In this document: positions 60,037 through 64,000 of the stretch, piece after piece
Numbering within the stretch: position 1 is the stretch's first letter
Layout of the letters: each line of letters opens with the position of its first letter
NCBI GenBank assembly: GCA_021464415.1
Contig: CM038463.1
Coordinates: forward strand, 114,606,790-114,670,789
Direction: 5' to 3'
Source of the DNA: Lonicera japonica
Lineage: Eukaryota; Streptophyta; Magnoliopsida; Dipsacales; Caprifoliaceae
Length of the DNA stretch: 64,000 nucleotides
Notes under the pieces: model-generated
The model's input: only the letters and a program-made list of their open reading frames with translations
The model's database searches: none
What the model was told of the DNA's origin: nothing
Made by a program: the position numbers and the translations under genes

Positions 60037-63000
60037 CCTGCAAATTCGTCCCGGTCTTTAATATGGTAGTGTCATCAGAAGGCCCCTTATAATATAATAA
60101 CAGACCATAAAGTCGGAACTAGTAGCAAAAAACATGTGGTTAAGCGATCTGACCCTACAAGAGGCTAAGAGAATGTGTTTATGTAATTGCATATGGAAAC
60201 ACAAAATCAATGGAAAATTAGTCAAATTTATTGATGTTGAAACAGAGCCCCAGCGCAATGCTACACTTATCGGCTTCATCAACTTGCTATCGATACAGGG
60301 GGAATTGACCAATGTTTTAAAATTCGGGAGGAGTATTCGAGGCGAGGCATATGCCTCAAGGCGGATCGAGGCGTAAGCCTCAGTTTATAGGGAAAAAAAT
60401 TTATAAAAAAATATAAAATAATAAAACAACACAAAGTTCAACACTAATAATTAATAATACTAAAAGTTCAACAAAAACAAGAATAAAATCATCAAAGTCA
60501 TCACATGGTTCATCATCAAAGAACAAAAAACAAGTGTCTTCAAACAAAAAGTCATCGCAAGCACAAAATAAGTAGCACAATCAAGTTCTTCTGATCAAAT
60601 CGAAATATTGAATCATCAGTGTCCACACTGATAATATCGAGTCATTCGAATGCAAAACTAAATAATATAACTAGTTTAGTATAAAAGTGCAAACTGGTTT
60701 TGTGCAAGATATAACTATAACAGTGCAAACTAAATAATACTAATTAATATTTTTAATGATTTTACGATACCAAAAATAATATATGTTTAGTATAATAAAA
60801 CTAGAAAAATAACTTAAAATCGAGTGCAAACTGCAAATGGATTTTGTGTTCTGAAATTGATTCCAAGCTCAAGTATAAAAGTGCAAACCGTTAGATTTTG
60901 TGGGGGGGGCTTACAGGAGAGAAGATCGGAGAGACGATCGGTTGTGTAAGCGTGCAGTAGAGGCCAGAGAGACGGTCGGATTTTGTTGGAGGGAGAGAGA
61001 CTGTCTCGATTGAGGCGTGCTTGGAGGGAGAGAGCCAGAGAGAAGAGCCGTTGAGAGAGACGATTTGGGGCTTGGGGTTAAGGAACGCAGGAAAGTCCAA
61101 ATAAAACTAGCGTGATCTATAAAATCCAGTTTATGAAAGAACACATTTTTCCGTTCCTATCAGTTTTTTGAAAATATTTGTAAATCACTCCGGTAGTACG
61201 TGAGTTTTTATTGCTAAAAATAAAAATATTAAACAGTATTAATTTTTGTATTAAATTAATATATAATAAAAGAAATTATATTATATTATTTTTCATATAT
61301 TTTATTAAAAATTACGTATAAATCCTAACATTTATGAAAAAAAGTAAAATAATTATTAAATAATATAATTTTTGTATTAAAATAATACATAATAACAAAA
61401 ATTTACATCATTCTTAAAAAATTTCGTTAAAAATTACGTATAAGTAACAATACTTATGAAAAAAATATAAAATATTAATTGTAATAAATACATTTTTAGC
61501 AATTATATTTTATATAATATATTACTATTCATTGATCTCAAATGGTTATTATTCATATTTTAAATTTGTCTATAAATCTTATTTTTGTGAAATAAGTAAA
61601 TATAAATTCTAATTCATCACACTAAAAATATTAAAAACCAGTGTAACACTCAACAATAATATGTAAATTTGATTCCGCACAAATCATGACTAAACTGATT
61701 CATATTCTTATAATTGAACTAATATCAAATCACATAAAAATAAAATAATGTATGTTAAGCTAAAACTACATGTACCATTAATGATAAAGGAATATAAAAA
61801 AAATGGGGATCCAGATCTTAAAACTTAAAAGCTTTATTGGACTAGTTGTTATGTACATGAATTAATTCAGCACTCAGCTTAACTATATCATAATTTAGTG
61901 CATGAAAATTAATTCACTAGAAAGTCATATAAGAGATAGTAGTACTTGTAAACTTTAGATATGTCGTTATAAACATAAAGAATGAAAACTATAACATGGG
62001 GAGATCTACGTATAAATTCATCATAAATTTTTTGTTCTAATGACTTAAAACTACCTTCTTCTTTCTTTTTTAAAAAATGTTATCTTTCGTGAAAAGGGAA
62101 AAAATGAAATGAAAAAATAAAATAGTTTTCATAAAAATAAATCATTTATTAAAATATGTTGTAACTTTTGATTTTAATTTTTTGGATACTCAAGAAAATC
62201 GATTTCCTTGCAAAATATTAAAAGGATAGAGATTTTCTCACCAAACTATTTTATTTTTCAATATTTTTATGAGAAATTTTAATAATTTAAATATTGAAAC
62301 AATAAAAGCACAACATAGCAATACATATTTTTTATGACATATTAGGCACTTGTTAATACTACATTTATGTAACTTTGATATTAGATAACTTAATATAAGT
62401 TTTATTGAGCTATGCATGCATGCACAAATAAAATGATTAAATTAATTAAGAAAAACATCATTGAAACATTATTGTGTTGACGCAAGTGAAAATAAAAGTA
62501 TAGTAGTCTATATAAAAGTATGAGAATAGTTATTATAAGCTTACATCTATGAGATATATGTAATTAAGAGAAAATAGTAAATGTTTATTTGTTGGAAAGA
62601 ATAATTTTTTTTAACTAATTTTTTATTTTTAATAATTTAAGTTGGTGAGAAAACAAATTAGTGGCGATTTTTTCAAAGTATAGAAAGCGAGGTGAGAAGA
62701 AATGGTTTTACGCTATTTTTTAGATTAAGATTAACGTAACTTTAACTTTTTGTGGGGTAAGAAAAACGGATTATGTGGGCGCACATTTAAGAACACCCTA
62801 AAACAATTAAAAACACTCGAAATGACTCGCACACTTGATCAAAAATACAATCTCACCTCTTAAGTGGGATTCGTTAATTTCTCTCTTGGTGGGATAAGAA
62901 ATTTTAGTAGAATAAATAATTCACTTGGATATCCAATATTAACGAATACCAAATATAAAATAAAACAAAATTATTCTATCTCACCTTTTTATCCTACGCG

Positions 63001-63405
63001 GCAAACACGACATTAGCATCTATTTAATTATATCCATTCAACTTGCCTCTATTTAATCTTGTCCCTCCGCCTCGACTCACGAGTCCCGGTCAAATTTAAT
63101 AAACCCCAAGTCCCCAAATAATACTTAGATGGCGTTTAGTAAAAAAACTGAAAAAGCCATTTGTTTAGTTCTAAAAATTGTGTTTGAAAAAATATTGTTT
63201 GTTTGAAAATAACACATCTGAGAACTAAATTTTTTTTAGTAGGACAATTTTGCCATTTTATTTTGATCCCTCATTACCTTTAGTGCAACAGCCCAACCTG
63301 CCACCCACTCCCCATCCATTTTGCCTAGCTCCCCTTATATCCCTCCATTTCACCTCTCTCCCCCCTGAAATTTCCCTTTGTATGTTACACATATATGTAT
63401 GTATA
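60037..63405. other. Gene-poor AT-rich region
   Basis: Holds the MED21 promoter and then about 3 kb of AT-rich DNA. A GAGGCG-rich patch (60335-60380: GAGGCGAGGCATATGCCTCA and nearby GAGGCGTAAGCCTCA) is made of small palindromes and recurs weakly near 61010. From 61150 to 62750 nothing is identified. Confidence 0.5.
63150..63255. repeat. Partial copy of the repeat at 22036-22440
   Basis: Shares AAAAAATATTGTTTGTTTGA, AACACATCT and AATTTTGCC in the same order as 22110-22215. It begins near a TTAGATGGCGTTTAGTAAA word at 63126. Confidence 0.55.
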
Positions 63406-63808
63406 CAGTCCCCTTCCTATGCGCATTACTATTCACGCACTGTCCGTACGTATTGGGCCATTTGGCACGCTTCCCGATGGAATTTTTTGATGAAATTTGG
63501 TGGGGATGTTCTTCATCGTGTGTAGAACATCTCCACCAAATTTCATCAAAAAATTCAACCGGGAAGTGGGTTAACTACATGATTGAAAAATATTGGTCCA
63601 GAAATAGATATATAAAATCCAATATTTTTCAATCATGTAGTTAACCCACTTCCCGGTTGAATTTTTTGATGAAATTTGGTGGAGATGTTCTACACACGAT
63701 GAAGAACATCCCCACCAAATTTCATCAAAAAATTTCATCGTAAAGCGTGCCAAATGGCCCAATGCGTACGGACAGTGCGTGAATAGTAATGCGCATAGGA
63801 AGGGACTG
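63406..63808. mobile_element. Long palindromic (foldback) element with nested palindromes
   Basis: Left arm 63406-63596 (191 nt) and right arm 63619-63808 (190 nt) are inverted copies differing at about four positions including one indel, with a 22-nt spacer. Each arm contains its own palindrome: GAATTTTTTGATGAAATTTG near its outer side and the complementary run at its inner side, around a loop with TCATCGTGTGT (left unit about 63480-63557). As single strand it could fold as one long hairpin or as a cloverleaf with two side hairpins. No coding capacity; a shortened relative lies at 23343-23420. Confidence 0.88.
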
Positions 63809-64000
63809 TGTATGTATATATATATATATATTTATTTCAAATTTAAATATGTGAAAGATGACATATATATTATATGTATATAAATATATGTATTATGAGA
63901 TTTTTCTAGATAGGGGGTTATGGATGGAAGAGTAGGGGTGGAGAGTTGGGTGGAGCTGGAGCCGGTGGTTAGGGGTTGGGAAAGGGCGAGAGAATGGTGG
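63809..64000. other. Right edge of window
   Basis: AT-rich (TA)n sequence to about 63900, then a G-rich stretch. No feature is recognised. Confidence 0.4.

Noticed and set aside
1..64000. CRISPR arrays, rRNA genes, organelle DNA inserts
   Set aside because: None of their sequence patterns appears; the tRNA has a normal nuclear setting.

Overview
The window looks like nuclear DNA of a flowering plant, most likely a eudicot. It has spliced genes with short GT-AG exons, a nuclear tRNA-Trp, and many plant transposons (MULE, hAT, Ty1/copia, Ty3/gypsy, Helitron, Tourist-like MITEs). I could not name the species. Nothing bacterial, organellar or CRISPR-like was seen.

Seven protein genes are well supported; in six the exons join without frame breaks through to a stop, and only the last exon of RBP45 is unresolved: cardiolipin synthase CLS (14713-17303, +, 8 exons, 336 aa), a PPR336-like mitochondrial PPR protein (19898-21106, -, 402 aa), a TOM1/TOM3-type tobamovirus multiplication protein (23733-27237, +, 11 exons, 303 aa, one GC-AG intron), Derlin-2 (29661-33289, -, 6 exons, 244 aa), a class V small heat shock protein (35871-36364, -, 2 exons, 140 aa), an RBP45-type triple-RRM protein (51668 to about 57261, +), and Mediator subunit MED21 (58384-60036, -, 4 exons, 139 aa). 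A tRNA-Trp(CCA) lies just upstream of the PPR gene on the same strand. CLS/PPR, TOM1/Derlin and RBP45/MED21 are convergent pairs. From memory, CLS, Derlin-2, TOM1, HSP15.4 and MED21 homologues sit in two short related segments of Arabidopsis chromosome 4, so this is probably an old conserved block. CLS acts in mitochondria, Derlin in ER quality control, TOM1 in endomembranes, and RBP45 and MED21 in mRNA biology.

Between the genes is transposon-derived DNA. Positions 1-2.7 kb hold a decayed MULE transposase followed by an OTU cysteine-protease domain. Positions 2.9-13.6 kb hold two direct copies of a gypsy-type (Transposase_28-like) unit. Each copy has a broken three-exon coiled-coil gene, a G-box/TATA promoter and a small basic ORF; the second copy carries a 1580-bp solo LTR. 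A gypsy LTR with gag lies at 37.3-39.6 kb. A 10-kb hAT element at 40336-50383 holds a nested non-autonomous hAT, a tandem duplication, and a Ty1/copia element that itself contains a solo LTR. A Helitron sits in RBP45 intron 2 and a Tourist-like MITE lies directly upstream of RBP45. At 63406-63808 is a nearly perfect long palindrome whose arms are themselves palindromic, with a shortened relative upstream of TOM1.
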